DNA of 64,000 bases from Doryteuthis pealeii (GCA_023376005.1 CM042151.1:78626944-78690943), one strand, 5' to 3'. Numbered from the stretch's first letter, positions 11,145-21,745 are shown. Notes: generated from the sequence alone by a model not told the origin. Numbers and translations are program-made.

Positions 11145-11400
11145 TGTTACATAATCTATAGATTATTGTCAACCCCCTGTATTTCTGAAGGGATGGCCTC
11201 TTTTCATATCACGGGCGGGACTTTTGATGGAATATTACAGAAAGCCCGCGAAATACGTGAAGTCACGTGGGACCTGGTTGGCTCTCAGTTTCAGCTTGGA
11301 CGTTAGGCAGATAAGGTCTTTCTGCCTTAGCTGAAGCTCACTGCACACGTGCGTTATGTTAGTTACATGAAATGTTTAGTTAAGTAAATAAAAGCTTACA
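11145..11400 (+). mobile_element. Possible LTR-like block
   Basis: Starts TGTTACATAATC and is unusually GC-rich in the middle (CACGGGCGGGAC, 'cacgtgggacctggttggct'). An AATAAA lies near 11388. The start resembles the minus-strand start (TGTTACATAATT) of the LTR-like blocks at 43591 and 60564. The right end and a target duplication are not clear. It could instead be a promoter-like island. Confidence 0.3.
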
Positions 11401-12065
11401 TAAATAATATGGTTTTGTGGTTGATGAATGTCTTGGCAACAAGACTGATCTAGAAGAAGAAATGAATTAAGTGCGACCGACCACCGAGATGAAGTCCAGA
11501 CGAAAGAAGATGAACGTAAGATACCAAAGATGAACAGAAGAATAATAGAAGTAAGGAAAGAAAGGGTATACAACAATGTGTAAAGAAAATTCTAGAAATC
11601 TGGCTGTGTGTATTGGATTGTGTGGTGAGGAATTACACTTTCTGGTACAACCTTTTTTTTTTTGGTTGATTGACAAGAACTGGATTAGTTCATTAATTTA
11701 AAATAAATTCAAATGTATTTAAAAAAAAAAAAATGAAATAAAAATTGCTTTTGGTATTTGTCCAGAATATCCCTCTGAGGAAATGTCTGCAGTAATGAAC
11801 AGAAAGAATTATATAGAAACATAATATCTACATTTGACATCCAGATAAGAATAAGTTTCAGTCATTATCTTCACTCTATTGAAAAGTTGCATTATAAAAT
11901 GACATCTTCAGTCATCTGCCATATTTCCCTCTCTCTTAACCACTAATAAATTGTCAACTTATGGCCACTTGCCGTTATATAATTTTGGGGACTTAAATGT
12001 AACTGTTCAATTAAAATGAAGAAAATGACTGAAATTTTCTATCAACTTGATGGGGAATGAAGTAT
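11401..12065. other. No gene recognised
   Basis: Contains a minus-strand open frame of about 70 codons without a family motif, and A-rich tracts. Confidence 0.35.

Positions 12066-12100
<35 letters not shown>
12066..12100. repeat. (TA)n microsatellite
   Basis: TA run. A second TA run (about 12206-12246) directly abuts the mariner element, which fits the TA target preference of that superfamily. Confidence 0.9.
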
Positions 12101-12102
<2 letters not shown>

Positions 12103-12203
12103 AATATCATAAGGTTATCACTAGCTCTCTTGGGGGAGTTAGTGGGGGACCAATCTTTTTGGCAGTATTATTAGTGCAGTTCTCAATATTAGTGATACAG
12201 CTG

Positions 12204-12246
<43 letters not shown>

Positions 12247-12452
12247 GTATATGAGGTATGTCAGAAAAGTTCCAGGACTGGTGTCACAAAAGATCTATTT
12301 CAAACAAACCAAACTACAAGTTTTCCCCTTCAAACTATTTTTTCTGGAGTTTGTAACTGTGATCTCAGCTTTCTATAGCCATTGAACTTTCTTCCACATG
12401 CTTTTATATACATATCATCTGTTTCAGGTAATCAAGCATTGAGTACAGAGCA

Positions 12453-12726
12453 ATGAACAAACATGAATTTCTACTTCAGTTGGGAAAAACTCTGTCAGAA
12501 GCATCGGATTGCTGCAGCAAGTGTACGGAGATAAGACGATGTCACGCTCATGTGTTTTTGAGTGGTACAAAAGGTTTAAAGAGGGACGCGTGGACGTGGA
12601 AGACGACCCCAGGAGTAGAAGGCATAGCAATTGTCGGCTGACTGTTTGACTGATCACAAATGAGTTGGGCATGAATAGAGATATCGTCTGGAAGATTATC
12701 ACTGAAGATCTGAAGATGCGATGGTG
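12453..12726 (+). pseudogene. Mariner transposase, N-terminal part
   Basis: One frame gives LLQLGKTLSEA; a shifted frame gives a stretch with CVFEWYKRFKEGR followed by a VDVEDDPRS-like run; then NELGMNRDIVWKIITEDLKM. These are the helix-turn-helix region and linker of mariner transposase (DNA binding to the terminal repeats). Frame changes occur at least twice before 12620, and the reading stops at the edge of the insertion at about 12722. Confidence 0.8.
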
Positions 12727-13122
12727 GTGCATCGTTGCATTCACCGCATTCCCAACTTTCAAAAACAGATCCTCGCTGGGAAATTATTTTCTGCTGAATA
12801 TCTGCTGCAGCATTTCCGATTGCTGCTCATCAGTTTTCCTTCAATCTGTTGATACATAAATTGTGAAATTATTCTTTCATGCAACCGCACAATTTCGTTG
12901 CAGTTAGTCCTGCAAATTTTGCCCCAAGCTGGGAGGGTCAAATTTTGTATGCAGAAAAGGGTGGGGTGGGGGGATCACTTAAGGAAAAATTATGAAATCG
13001 AGGGTAGGTTCACCTCAGTCGGTAGAGCGTCCGACTAGGAACCACAAGGTTCCTGGTTCAATACCGGCCCTCGCCAACTCAGCGTATGAGTAGCACAGGG
13101 ATATTTGTGGTAAAGTGAGGAA
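12722..13122 (+). repeat. Insertion inside mariner, ending in an S1 SINE head
   Basis: Mariner coding sequence breaks after EDLKMR and resumes near 13116 at NCAEIVLKLLNDDQK. The right part (13002-13122) is an S1 SINE: TTCACCTCAGTCGGTAGAGC, 'aggttcctggttcaatacc', 'agcgtatgagtagcac', truncated after 'gtgaggaactg'. The left part (12722-13001) is not S1 and I do not recognise it. Confidence 0.7.
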
Positions 13123-13720
13123 CTGCGCAGAGATTGTGCTGAAACTGCTGAACGATGACCAGAAGGATTGCTGCATGCAAGTGTGTCAGGACATCCTCAA
13201 GCGTCTTGAAACCAAAGCAGACTTTTTAGGGAGATTCATCACCGATGATGAGTCATGGATCTTCGAATATGTCCAAAGTCAAAGTCATGTTGATCGCATT
13301 CTTCAATGTGAGGGGCATCGTCAACTGCAAGTTCTTTCTACAGGGCCAGACAATCAACCAGTATGTTTACAAAGAGATACTGCAGCATTTGCTTCATTCA
13401 GTGTGCGAGAAGAGGCGAGAGATACGGCACCTGCCCCCACTGCTTGAGTATCCGAGAATTCCTGGTCCAGAAGAACATGACTGTGCTGGAGCAACCTCCC
13501 TACTCGCCCGACCTGGCTCCATATGATTTTTTCCTCTTCCCTAAGCTCAAGGGGGTCATCAAGGGAACAAGTTTTGAGGATGTGCACAACATCAAAAAGA
13601 CAGTGATGACAGAGCTACGGAGAATCCCAGAAGAATCCTTCCAGGAATGCATGCAAACGTAGCAGAGAAGGATGGGAAAGGGCATTAGACTCCAGGGGGA
13701 TTACTTTCAAGGGGATAACT
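13116..13720 (+). pseudogene. Mariner transposase, catalytic part
   Basis: Reads NCAEIVLKLLNDDQK, then FITDDESWIF with the first catalytic Asp. A frame change follows before VKVMLIAFFNVRGIV. The second catalytic Asp region survives only as a degraded DTAPAPTA before a stop. A third frame gives LEQPPYSPDLAPYDFFLFPK, with the last catalytic Asp of the DD34D triad. It ends with EESFQECMQT and a relic of the RLQGDYFQGDNL tail. At least three frame changes make it non-functional. Confidence 0.9.
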
Positions 13721-13785
13721 TGTAGTTTGGATTTGAAATTAATATTTTGTGACACCAGTCCCGGAACTTTTCTGACATACCTTGT

Positions 13786-14480
13786 GTATATTTATATTTT
13801 ACATCAGAATTTTTGAGACCCTAGGTTTCATGCAATAGTACATTCGTCCGACAAAATTCCATATTCTTATATATGTATATATTACTATAGAGGAATATTC
13901 TGGCAAGTACCTAGCTTTTAAACATTCTCTGTTTATAATGAAGAAAAAAAATTAAAATATTGACTTCAATATAAATTAGACAATACAATAAATCAACTCA
14001 TTGACCATCAAGTTATATATAGGTGTGTGTATGTATTTTTACTGATGCCAGAGTAGTTAAAATAAGATTGGTTACTTATGTATTGATAGGTAGATTTTCA
14101 GTCAAGGATGCCAACCTGAAAAATAAAAAATAAAAAAAATATTTAAGATATTCATTCAGTAGTTAAATATACTTGGTATATCATTTCTAAAGTTTCTTAT
14201 GCATATGTAAATATTATCATAAATTTTCTATCAATTGTTTTTGAAGGGTTAAAGAAATATGAGAAACAATATACCCAGTGGTGGAACAAAGGGTGTAAGG
14301 GAGGGGCAGATGCCCTGGGGCGCAGCTTCAGTGTGCCACAAAAATCACCTACACCCAAAAGCCTTTGTGCTGCTAAGATATTGAAATATATTGCCTAGCT
14401 TTTGCCACTACAATCCTTGGCAGAATAACCAGACAGCCTGGAACGGATGAATCACTGGCTCAGATAATCACATAAGAACT
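13786..14480. other. No gene seen
   Basis: AT-rich. About 14285-14470 is less AT-rich and may be part of a repeat, but I cannot classify it. Confidence 0.35.
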
Positions 14481-14483
14481 GAT

Positions 14484-14736
14484 GTAAGTAAGTAAAGCCA
14501 ACAGGGTGGCCTAAAATCTGTATCAGCCAGACAACAAGGGAGTCTATCCCCTTTTCACTAACACTAGACCAATGAGATTGTTTTGGCATCTGAGGTGGAG
14601 CGCCACACCTACCATCAGCTTCTCACATTACTGCACAGATCCCTGTCCAACTCATATGCTGAGTTGGCGAGGGCTGGTATTGAACCCGGAAACTTGTGGT
14701 TCCTAGTAAGACGCTCTACCGACTGAGCTAGAGTGC
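14484..14736 (-). repeat. tRNA-derived SINE, family S1, minus strand
   Basis: On the minus strand: TAGCTCAGTCGGTAGAGCGT (A box), 'gggttcaataccagc' (B box), GTGAGAAGCTGATGG, and a tail at 'gtaagtaagtaaag'. Full-length. Confidence 0.85.
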
Positions 14737-14829
14737 AACAATATGATGGGAAAATCCGTTTTTTGGCCACTGGAGGGGGCGTTAGGCCAAGCTCTTGCAC
14801 TCCTCCCAGATAATAATGTTGGTACACCA

Positions 14830-14950
14830 CTATGGGGTGAACCTGTGGAATAACAGGAATGTTTTATGGCTCTAGGCCATTTGAGATATGTACACACCAA
14901 GATAGATTGATGGATGGACATGTAAACACTGACATACACAGATATAGATA
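14830..14950 (+). repeat. Dispersed repeat paired with 16262-16400
   Basis: Shared phrases with the second copy: 'tgtggaataaca', 'catttgagatatgtaca', 'gtaaacact' and 'acatac'. The second copy has a GATA run. Unclassified. Confidence 0.5.
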
Positions 14951-15094
14951 TAAGTAGGTATGTTCAAAAAGTCTAAGGGAGATAAGTCATTTTTTTCCTT
15001 TTTTTATCTGGAACCCCCCCCCAAAAAAAAAAAACCCACAACAAAAAGCTTCTGCTGGGATAAAATCTATAAAGCACTACATGTGCAAAGTTTT

Positions 15095-15375
15095 TGGAGG
15101 CACGTGATCTAATGGTTAGAGTTGTGGGAAATGGAGTCAGCGACCCGAGTTCAATTCCTGGACGAAGCTGTTTGCATTTCACATTGAGCTAAAACCCTTA
15201 GGAAAGATATGAATCCAATTCTCCCTCCAGCTATGGGTAAATAGCAGGGCAGACTGGGCTCTTTAACCATGGCTAGGTAACCAGTCTAGGAGAAGAAAAA
15301 CTGAATTCAAACCTGTTAAACTCTGCTTAAGAAATTGACCTTGTGTCGCATACTGCTTGTGTGGAGGGGTTGGTA
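15095..15375 (+). repeat. tRNA-derived SINE, family S2
   Basis: Head GATCTAATGGTTAGAGTTGT (A box region) and 'cccgagttcaattcctgg' (B box). Then 'acccttaggaaag', CTCCCTCCAGCTATGGGTAA, 'agtctaggagaag', 'aaacctgttaaactctgc' and the 'gtggaggggttggtaaa' tail. This is the clearest complete S2 copy. Confidence 0.85.
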
Positions 15376-16728
15376 AAAATACATGTGCAAAATTTCATCT
15401 ACGAATGTTAGACTGCATAGCCAAAAAACATAAGAAAAAATAACACAATAAGGACAAGTGGACTAAAATAGTTTTTGCAGTCTCCAGAGTTAAAATCCGG
15501 GATTTTTCAACTAAAAAGGAGAATAACTTATAATATGATGGATCATCCATAAACGAAAACGAAAAAAAAAAACAAACAAACTTGGTATTAATATGTTTTT
15601 AAATACATAAAAATCTCAGAAAATATTTTGCACAAAATCACGCATTTTTAAACTTACATTTTTAGATAGATTAAATAAAGCATGATCTATGAGCAAAATA
15701 TTGAGTACATCATGGCACCTTCCAGATGTTTAAAATTCACAATTAGATTTTTAAGCGAATAGAAATAGGACAATGCATTTTTTGCATCAATTCAAAGAAA
15801 AATATTTTTTTCAAACTATTAAAAATTTTTTTTTAAATTCGACAAAAATTGTTTTTTTGATTTTTAGAAAATAAATTTTAAATTTCTTAATAATTTTTCA
15901 GGAATTAATTTTTAAAAAATTTTTTTATTTCTATTTTATGTGGTTTTCAGAATTTGATCTTTCTAGAAATGTAAAAATTAGAGACAGTACATTTTTTTCT
16001 TCAAATGATCAAAAGTTGACCCCCCCCCACACACACACACACAATAATTGATAAAAAAAGCAAACTTCTTTTTTTTTTTTTTAAATAAAATAACTCTATT
16101 CAATATAGAATTAAATCATCATTAATGAATTAAGTGGTGAAAATTTCATTAAAATTGAACAAGTCCCAGATTTTTGGAAATTGTTTTAAAATTAAAAAAA
16201 AAAAATTATTACCTCCCCTTACCATATCTGGACATACCTAAAATATACCAAGTGTATTTAACTACGGGGCAAACATGTGGAATAACATGAACGTTTCATG
16301 GTTCTAGCTCATTTGAGATATGTACAAATTTTAGATAGATAGATAGATAGATAGACCAGTAAACACTCACATACATAGAGATATCACTGACATATATAGT
16401 CAGATATTGTTTTCCGTGTTAATCATTGTGGCATATCAGTGACAAGAAAGCTTGTCTTGTCACTGGCATGCCAAGATGGCAGCAGAACTGTCTGCATGTA
16501 GATGCATATTCCTGTATTTCTCATGGGGGTCAGGGTGAACTGGGCACTATAAGCAGTCACAACTGAAATTTAAACTTGGTTCTCGAAATCAGTTGCCCAT
16601 GCTAGCAGCCCTTCATCACTATCAGGACGAATATAGAAACACATACGAAAGTCACTAGAGTTACTAATTAACATACTTTTTTAAAAATTTTATTCTATTT
16701 TTTTTTTTTTTTCGTATAAAATAAAATT
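15376..16728. other. No gene; AT-rich with a short palindrome
   Basis: Very AT-rich. A C run followed by (CA)n lies at about 16021-16043. A hairpin at 16431-16474 has the arms 'agtgacaaga' and 'tcttgtcact'. No coding signal. Confidence 0.45.
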
Positions 16729-17033
16729 AGCTCGGAATTAAACAAATTCTATTTTACGCACGTAAAATAGTAGATTATTAAGAAAAAGTTAGCATTTACT
16801 ACCTAACATGTTCGTAACGAGTAAGATGTGACTGAAAGTCGCAAGTATGGGGCATCCAGAGAGGATCGAATTACTACTAAAAAACGAGTTCGATTCTCGT
16901 TGGATGCCCCATATTAGCGACTTTCTGTCACATCTTACCCGTGGCGAACTGATTAGACAATAATACTTTTTTTTTTTTTGCAATCTCTTATTTTACGTCC
17001 GTAAAATCGAATTTTGTTTAAAATCGGAACTCG
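16729..17033. mobile_element. Foldback element with a tRNA-like core
   Basis: Outer arms carry CTATTTTACGCACGTAAAAT on the left and TTATTTTACGTCCGTAAAAT on the right. Inner arms (16822-16858 and 16901-16937) pair over about 36 bp, ending GGGGCATCCA and TGGATGCCCC. Between them is ACGAG-TTCGATT-CTCGT (16884-16900), a perfect 5-bp stem with a 7-base T-loop-like TTCGATT. So the apex looks like a tRNA acceptor stem plus T arm, with the D and anticodon arms missing. No protein coding. Confidence 0.7.
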
Positions 17034-17941
17034 TTTCTGTTTTTGCATTTACCAATATAAGTATGCCTCGAGGTCGCCTTATTGTAAATCCGAACGAAAT
17101 ACTAATTGGACTTCTTGTAATTAATTAATGAAAAAAAAGAAAAGAAAAAAAAAACAATTACGACACTAGCTCGATCTATATACCAGATTCATCGACTTGT
17201 ATTCTGTGGAGTGCTCGCCATTGATTGATTAAAAAAAAAACTCTTACGTGTCAAACGTGGACTAATAAATCAAATATATATTATTAACGACGGTAAAAAC
17301 ATGGTACTGCAGAACTTGCAAAAATAAAACGAATATTCGTAACGGCATCTAGTGCGGAGACAGCCATTTCTAATTTTTAAAAATTGCTTTACTGAAATAA
17401 ACTTCTTTTTTTTATCATTTTTTTTTATTATTTTTTTAAAAATTTTATTTTATTAGTTTGCTTTGATGTTGCTTTGATTTTATGAACGTAAAATAGAAAA
17501 TTACCGGTAATTAATTACTATCTAATTAACAAGATTTTAATACTTATTCAAAAAATCACAAGGGCATGGGATTTTGATGGCTACAGAAAACTATAAAATT
17601 TATACATTTATAGTATAAATAAATTTATTTCAGGGAAATTCTTGCAATACTGAATATTGTAATTTACAACAAAAAATGATTGTTTGCAATTTGAAGATGA
17701 AGTTATGAAATGTGAAAATAATGCTTGAAAATTAAGTTACTTAAAAAGAAAAATTACGATGTTAGTAAGTTAGGTATACCCAATTTTTCGTCTGCTTTTC
17801 ATTTTAAAAACGAATTAAAATTTATCAAATCGATTATTTAAGGTCAAATTTTTGTCTAAGTCGAAAAGTGGTAACATAAATAAGCATCAATGAAAAAGAG
17901 ATTCGAGTACACTGTACTCAAATCCCTAATCAGTGTACTCG
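17034..17941. other. No gene recognised
   Basis: AT-rich. About 17795-17880 ('attatttaaggtcaaattt' region) recurs at 53740-53820 and, inverted, near 56850-56920. Confidence 0.45.
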
Positions 17942-18007
17942 AGTACTTGTCTCAAAAAGACGCCAACGTGTACGCAGTACACGTTGACGTCTCTGGAGAC
18001 ATGTACT
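17942..18007. repeat. Hairpin with arms of about 31 bp
   Basis: AGTACTTGTCTC plus 'agacgccaacgtgtac' pairs with GTACACGTTGACGTCT plus 'ggagacatgtact'. The loop is GCA. A second small palindrome, GAGTACACTGTACTC, lies just upstream (about 17906-17920). Confidence 0.9.
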
Positions 18008-18170
18008 AAAAATACGATTATTTTTTACTAATTCAAGTACGGAAACGTTTCCATCGTACCAAATAAAATTACTGAATTATATAAATTAATTGGAAAAGCA
18101 AGTTTAAATAAAATGGGTATTTTTAAATTAGAAAAAAAAAACCTTCGATATTATTTTCTTTATTATTTAC

Positions 18171-18331
18171 CTTTCGTGAGAAATGAGACGGGTAGACAGA
18201 GGTGAAACGTCGAAGAATTGCTTTGTCTTTGGGTTTTCAAGTGTTGTCCAAACTTGGTCTGCGTGTTGATAGGATTTCTCAACGTACATATTTTCTGTAT
18301 TGTTCAGCCAAGTCACAAAACAACGTTCCGA
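18171..18331 (-). CDS. Candidate internal exon of an unrecognised gene
   Basis: On the minus strand a 161-base open segment is bounded by a good acceptor (tttattttcag, AG at 18332-18333) and a good donor (gaaag|gtaaat, GT at 18169-18170). It reads SERCFVTWLNNTENMYVEKS then YQHADQVWTTLENPKTKQFF and DVSPLSTRLISHER. Composition is coding-like (balanced charged and aromatic residues, no simple repeats), unlike the AT-rich neighbours. The open frame extends upstream of the acceptor to about 18397. I do not recognise the family. No partner exon is identified within the window; introns in such genomes can be very long. The opposite strand is also open here, which weakens the case. Confidence 0.4.
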
Positions 18332-18479
18332 CTGAAAATAAACTTCAAGATATTTCGTCAGATCAAATGACAAGTGTGACGCAGAGGAAATCACCGGTTA
18401 TTTACAACAATTAGTTCCTTGTTTTAAAAAGAACTCTGCAATTTTTTGTCTGTTTTCTGTCTTTTTAGAATTAAATGCT

Positions 18480-18626
18480 TTTATGTTGGCATTTTGGTAG
18501 AATTAATTCTGAAACGGTGAGAATATTGTTTGGTTTATTTGTTTAGCTACATATAAGCGCTCTATAAGTTATTTAATGCCGAAATTTTATTAATTTCTTA
18601 ATAACTTTTAGAAGAAGAAGAAACAG

Positions 18627-18662
<36 letters not shown>

Positions 18663-18770
18663 CCGGGGTAGTTTGGTAGGGTTTATTAGTTTAACTGCTT
18701 ATGGGTTATCTAATGCCAAAATTTGGTTCATTTGTAAATGTTTTGATTATAATAAAGGAGAATAAGACAT

Positions 18771-18807
<37 letters not shown>

Positions 18808-19150
18808 GGTAGTTTGGTAGGGTTTATTAGTTTAACTGCTTATGGTTATCTAATGCCAAATTTGGTTCATTTGTAAATGTTTGATTATAATAAGGAGAAT
18901 AAGACATGAGAGAGAGAGAGAGAGAGAGACCGGGTAGTTTGGTAGGGTTATTAGTTTAACTGCTTATGGTTATCTAATGCCAAATTTGGTTCATTTGTAA
19001 ATGTTTGATTATAATAAAGGAGAATAAGACATGGAAAGGAGAGAGAGAGAGAGAGGAGAGAGAGGGGGAAGAGAGAGAGAGGGGGTTGGTTTATTTGCTT
19101 AATAGTAGATCAACTCCTTATGGGTTATTTAAAGCCGAGATTTGATTCAT
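18480..19150. repeat. Tandem array of about 120-140-bp units with GA runs
   Basis: At least four head-to-tail units, each with 'tagtttggtagggtttatta', 'gtttaactgcttatgg', 'tatctaatgccaaa', TTTGGTTCATTTGTAAATG, 'gattataata' and 'ggagaataagacatg', then a GA run. A diverged unit precedes (about 18525-18640) and another follows (about 19086-19165). The 'taatgcc' block resembles the head of family R. Confidence 0.85.
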
Positions 19151-19650
19151 TTGTAAATGCTTGATTGTAATCATGACAATATCTTCAATGTCCCATTGCA
19201 TTATTTAATTGCACTTTTTTATTTTACTATAATCATTTGTTTGCTATTAAATGGTTTCAAGTATTCCCATTTAACACAATAATTTGCAAACAATTATATG
19301 GTTTCAATTAGATAATAATAATAATAAACCTTAGTAAACAATTATAGCTTCAAGTAAGTATTAACACAAATAATTCACACTCAGTTATAAGGTATCAAAT
19401 ATTCCAATCAAATGTGAATAATTTTTAAAGCAATCTATTTGACTCATACATGGGACCCTGTGTGGTGACAAGAGGTTTAATGTTTGTGGTTTAAAGGTAG
19501 CTAGTTATTTCAGGTGCGTTTTCACAGGGTTTGCTTTAAACCCCATCTTATTTGGTGGTTGTGCTGAAAAGGAATTCAAGGAAAGAAAAGGAAGAGACAA
19601 AGACAAAAGGTAGTTTTAGGATTCAGGTTTTATTCACGGTTCATAGCCAC
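19151..19650. other. No gene seen
   Basis: AT-rich, with several short phrases built on 'aataatt' and 'ggtttcaa' that look like decayed internal repeats. Confidence 0.35.
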
Positions 19651-19658
19651 CATGTGGT

Positions 19659-19944
19659 AAGAAAATTTCAGACCCAGTTACCTTTAAGCACCCCAGGGGT
19701 GACCAGGATTCAGAGGGACATGTTTCGCTTTGCAGCGTCAACATCCGGTTGTTTGTTACCAGACGATTTTTAGATGCATTTTTTTAAAATTATAATACTA
19801 ACTGCTAACCCTAACCCCTAACCCTAACCATAACCTCTAACCCTAACAAAGAACTGGATGTTGATGGTGCAAAGCGAAACATGTGCTTCTGAATCCAGGT
19901 CGTCCCTGGGGTGCTTAAAGGTAACTTGGTCTGAAATTTCTTCC
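19659..19944. mobile_element. Foldback element, family F1 (copy 1), with telomere-like DNA
   Basis: Arms of about 100 bp: 'gaaaatttcagaccc', 'agttacctttaagcacccca', 'gacatgtttcgctttgca' and 'caacatccggttgtttgtta' are mirrored at the right by 'gatgttgatggtgcaaagcg', GGGGTGCTTAAAGGTAACTT and 'ggtctgaaatttctt'. The apex contains about 50 bases of CCCTAA-type repeats (19802-19850). No coding. Confidence 0.85.
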
Positions 19945-20098
19945 TGCCCAGTAGTAGTGTCTTGTCCCAGTTGAGGTTTAAGTTTGAATGGCTGAGAGAT
20001 TATCTTGTGGGTTGGAAGTAAGTCTTTTTCTGCACATGCTCAGAGGGTTCTTCGGTCTGAAGGCTCATGGGAGTTTGTTATTTTTCAATTGTTTTATT

Positions 20099-20215
20099 TT
20101 AATCCCCCACAACCCTAGCATGTACTACCACACAGGGTCAGAGTGGACCTGAGAGTAATGGCAAAGATATTGTACTCCAAATTTTTCAGAGTTTGAGAAT
20201 CGGAGTATCACCACT
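20099..20215 (+). repeat. Family R fragment
   Basis: Carries 'atgtactaccacacagggtc' and AGAGTGGACCTGAGAGTAAT, matching the central block of family R. Confidence 0.55.
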
Positions 20216-20309
20216 GGCTGAATTTTGATAACACATTATTGATTAAAAATGTATATGACATTAAATTTTACTTTTTAAACTTGTAGTTGCAATTTTACTT
20301 TTTGGGGTA

Positions 20310-20740
20310 ATTTAAAATATAATTTAATCAATTTATTAGGAATATAGCAAAACAATTTAATTAATCTATTTTTAAAAAATGGCAGAACAATTTAACTAAT
20401 TTATTTTTTTTAATATAGCAGAACAATTTAATTTATTTAAAAAAAAATATAGCAGAACAATTTGATTAGTTTATTTTTAAAATATAACAGAACAATTTAA
20501 TCATTCATTAAAAGAAATATAGCTGAAAAATTCAATTAATTTATTAAAAAGCTATTGTAGAACAAATTAATTCATTATTTTTAAAAACATCACAGAACAA
20601 TTAATTATTAATTTTTAGAAATATATCAGAATAATCTAATTAATTTATCAAAAAATCTATAGCAGAACAATTTATTTATGTTAAAAAATATGGCAGACTA
20701 ATTTAATCAATTTATTCTTTAAAAATATCAGAACAATTTA
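20310..20740. repeat. AT-rich minisatellite, units of about 40 bp
   Basis: About ten imperfect units, each with a version of ATATAGCAGAACAATTTAAT followed by 'taatttattttt'. Units vary in length by a few bases. Confidence 0.85.
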
Positions 20741-21524
20741 GTATAAAATATTCAATAAGTATATAAATTCACAATCATTTTAATTATTCAATAATTATGC
20801 AAATTCACAATCATTTTAAAAGATTTAAACAGAATATCTAAAAAGATAATTTGGCAATTGTGAATTTCTCTGTTTTTGTTTTTAAATGGTTGCCACATTA
20901 GAATAGCAAACAACATTATTTTTTTTTAAGAACAACATTTGCAACTTTCTTAAATATTTTTTGATTGGGTTTTGTTTTGATATAGCTGAAGTGGCAACAG
21001 TGTAAAAATGGGAAAGGTAAAGATTGATGATGTAAGATTCAAAACTAATAATTGAACAACAGTTCCGACACGTTGTGAGACAAAACATTTAACAGGTGTA
21101 CAGCACATGGTAATGATAAGATACATAAAGTACATAGATACATGAGATACAAATAAGATATATGAGTAGAGATAAAAGGACACATTCATGAATGGTAAAT
21201 ACAAGATACATTATTTAGGTATAAACGAGATACCCAAATGTACATAAAATATAAATGTTACAGACATGGAACTAAAGGATAGTCCATGCTGTAAAAAGAC
21301 TTACAGTAATGTAAGAGGGGGCCAAATCCCCACCGAGAAGGGAGTAGACATAGGTCTAACCCATGTGCTCGTTCAGAGGCAATAAGGAAAGAGAGAGAGA
21401 AGCATTTGAATCAGCCGCTTATATACCAGAGGTCCCCTGGTGGCCACAAACGACAACACAGTGGGAAGATAACTCTTCCAGGCAAAGGGAAGATAATCCT
21501 CTACAATGATAATTTTAATAGCTT
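20741..21524. other. No gene; one moderately GC-rich block
   Basis: About 21300-21490 is GC-richer (GAGGGGGCCAAATCCCCACC, 'ccagaggtcccctggtggcc') and has a TATA-like 'cttatatacc'. It could be part of an LTR or another repeat; no ends are visible. Confidence 0.35.
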
Positions 21525-21745
21525 ATACTACACATAGCACTAATACCTTGGGAAATACTTGGGAAAGGTATGTATCCACCTACTCTCCCTTGAGCTATGG
21601 GTAAATAGTAGGGCAGACTTTGCTCTTTAACCTTGTTTAGGTAACCAGTCTAGGAAAAGGAAAACTTGGAAATCAAACCTGTTAAACTCTGCTTTAGAAA
21701 TTAACTGTGTCGCATCCTGCTTGTTCAGAGGTGTTGGTAAATATA
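21525..21745 (+). repeat. SINE S2, lacking the tRNA-like head
   Basis: Begins at 'cacatagcactaatacctt', then 'agctatgggtaaatagtagg', 'aaacctgttaaactctgc' and 'ggtgttggtaaatat'. The A/B-box part is missing. Confidence 0.75.

Larger units (their letters stand above)
12248..13785 (+). mobile_element. Mariner-type DNA transposon, inactive
   Basis: Terminal inverted repeats: AGGTATGTCAGAAAAGTTCC with 'aggactggtgtcac' at the left, mirrored by 'gtgacaccagtcccgg' and AACTTTTCTGACATACCT at the right. The interior holds a transposase relic in two parts (about 12453-12726 and 13116-13720) separated by roughly 390 bp of foreign DNA. Intact mariners are near 1.3 kb, which fits the size after removing the insertion. 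Confidence 0.9.

Noticed and set aside
18596..19085. CRISPR-like array of repeats
   Set aside because: The units are head-to-tail near-identical copies with GA tracts and no unique spacers; this is a eukaryotic tandem repeat.
19802..19850. A telomere or ancient chromosome-fusion site
   Set aside because: The telomere-like tract lies inside a mobile foldback element and the same arrangement is seen at 42248-42292, so it travels with the element.
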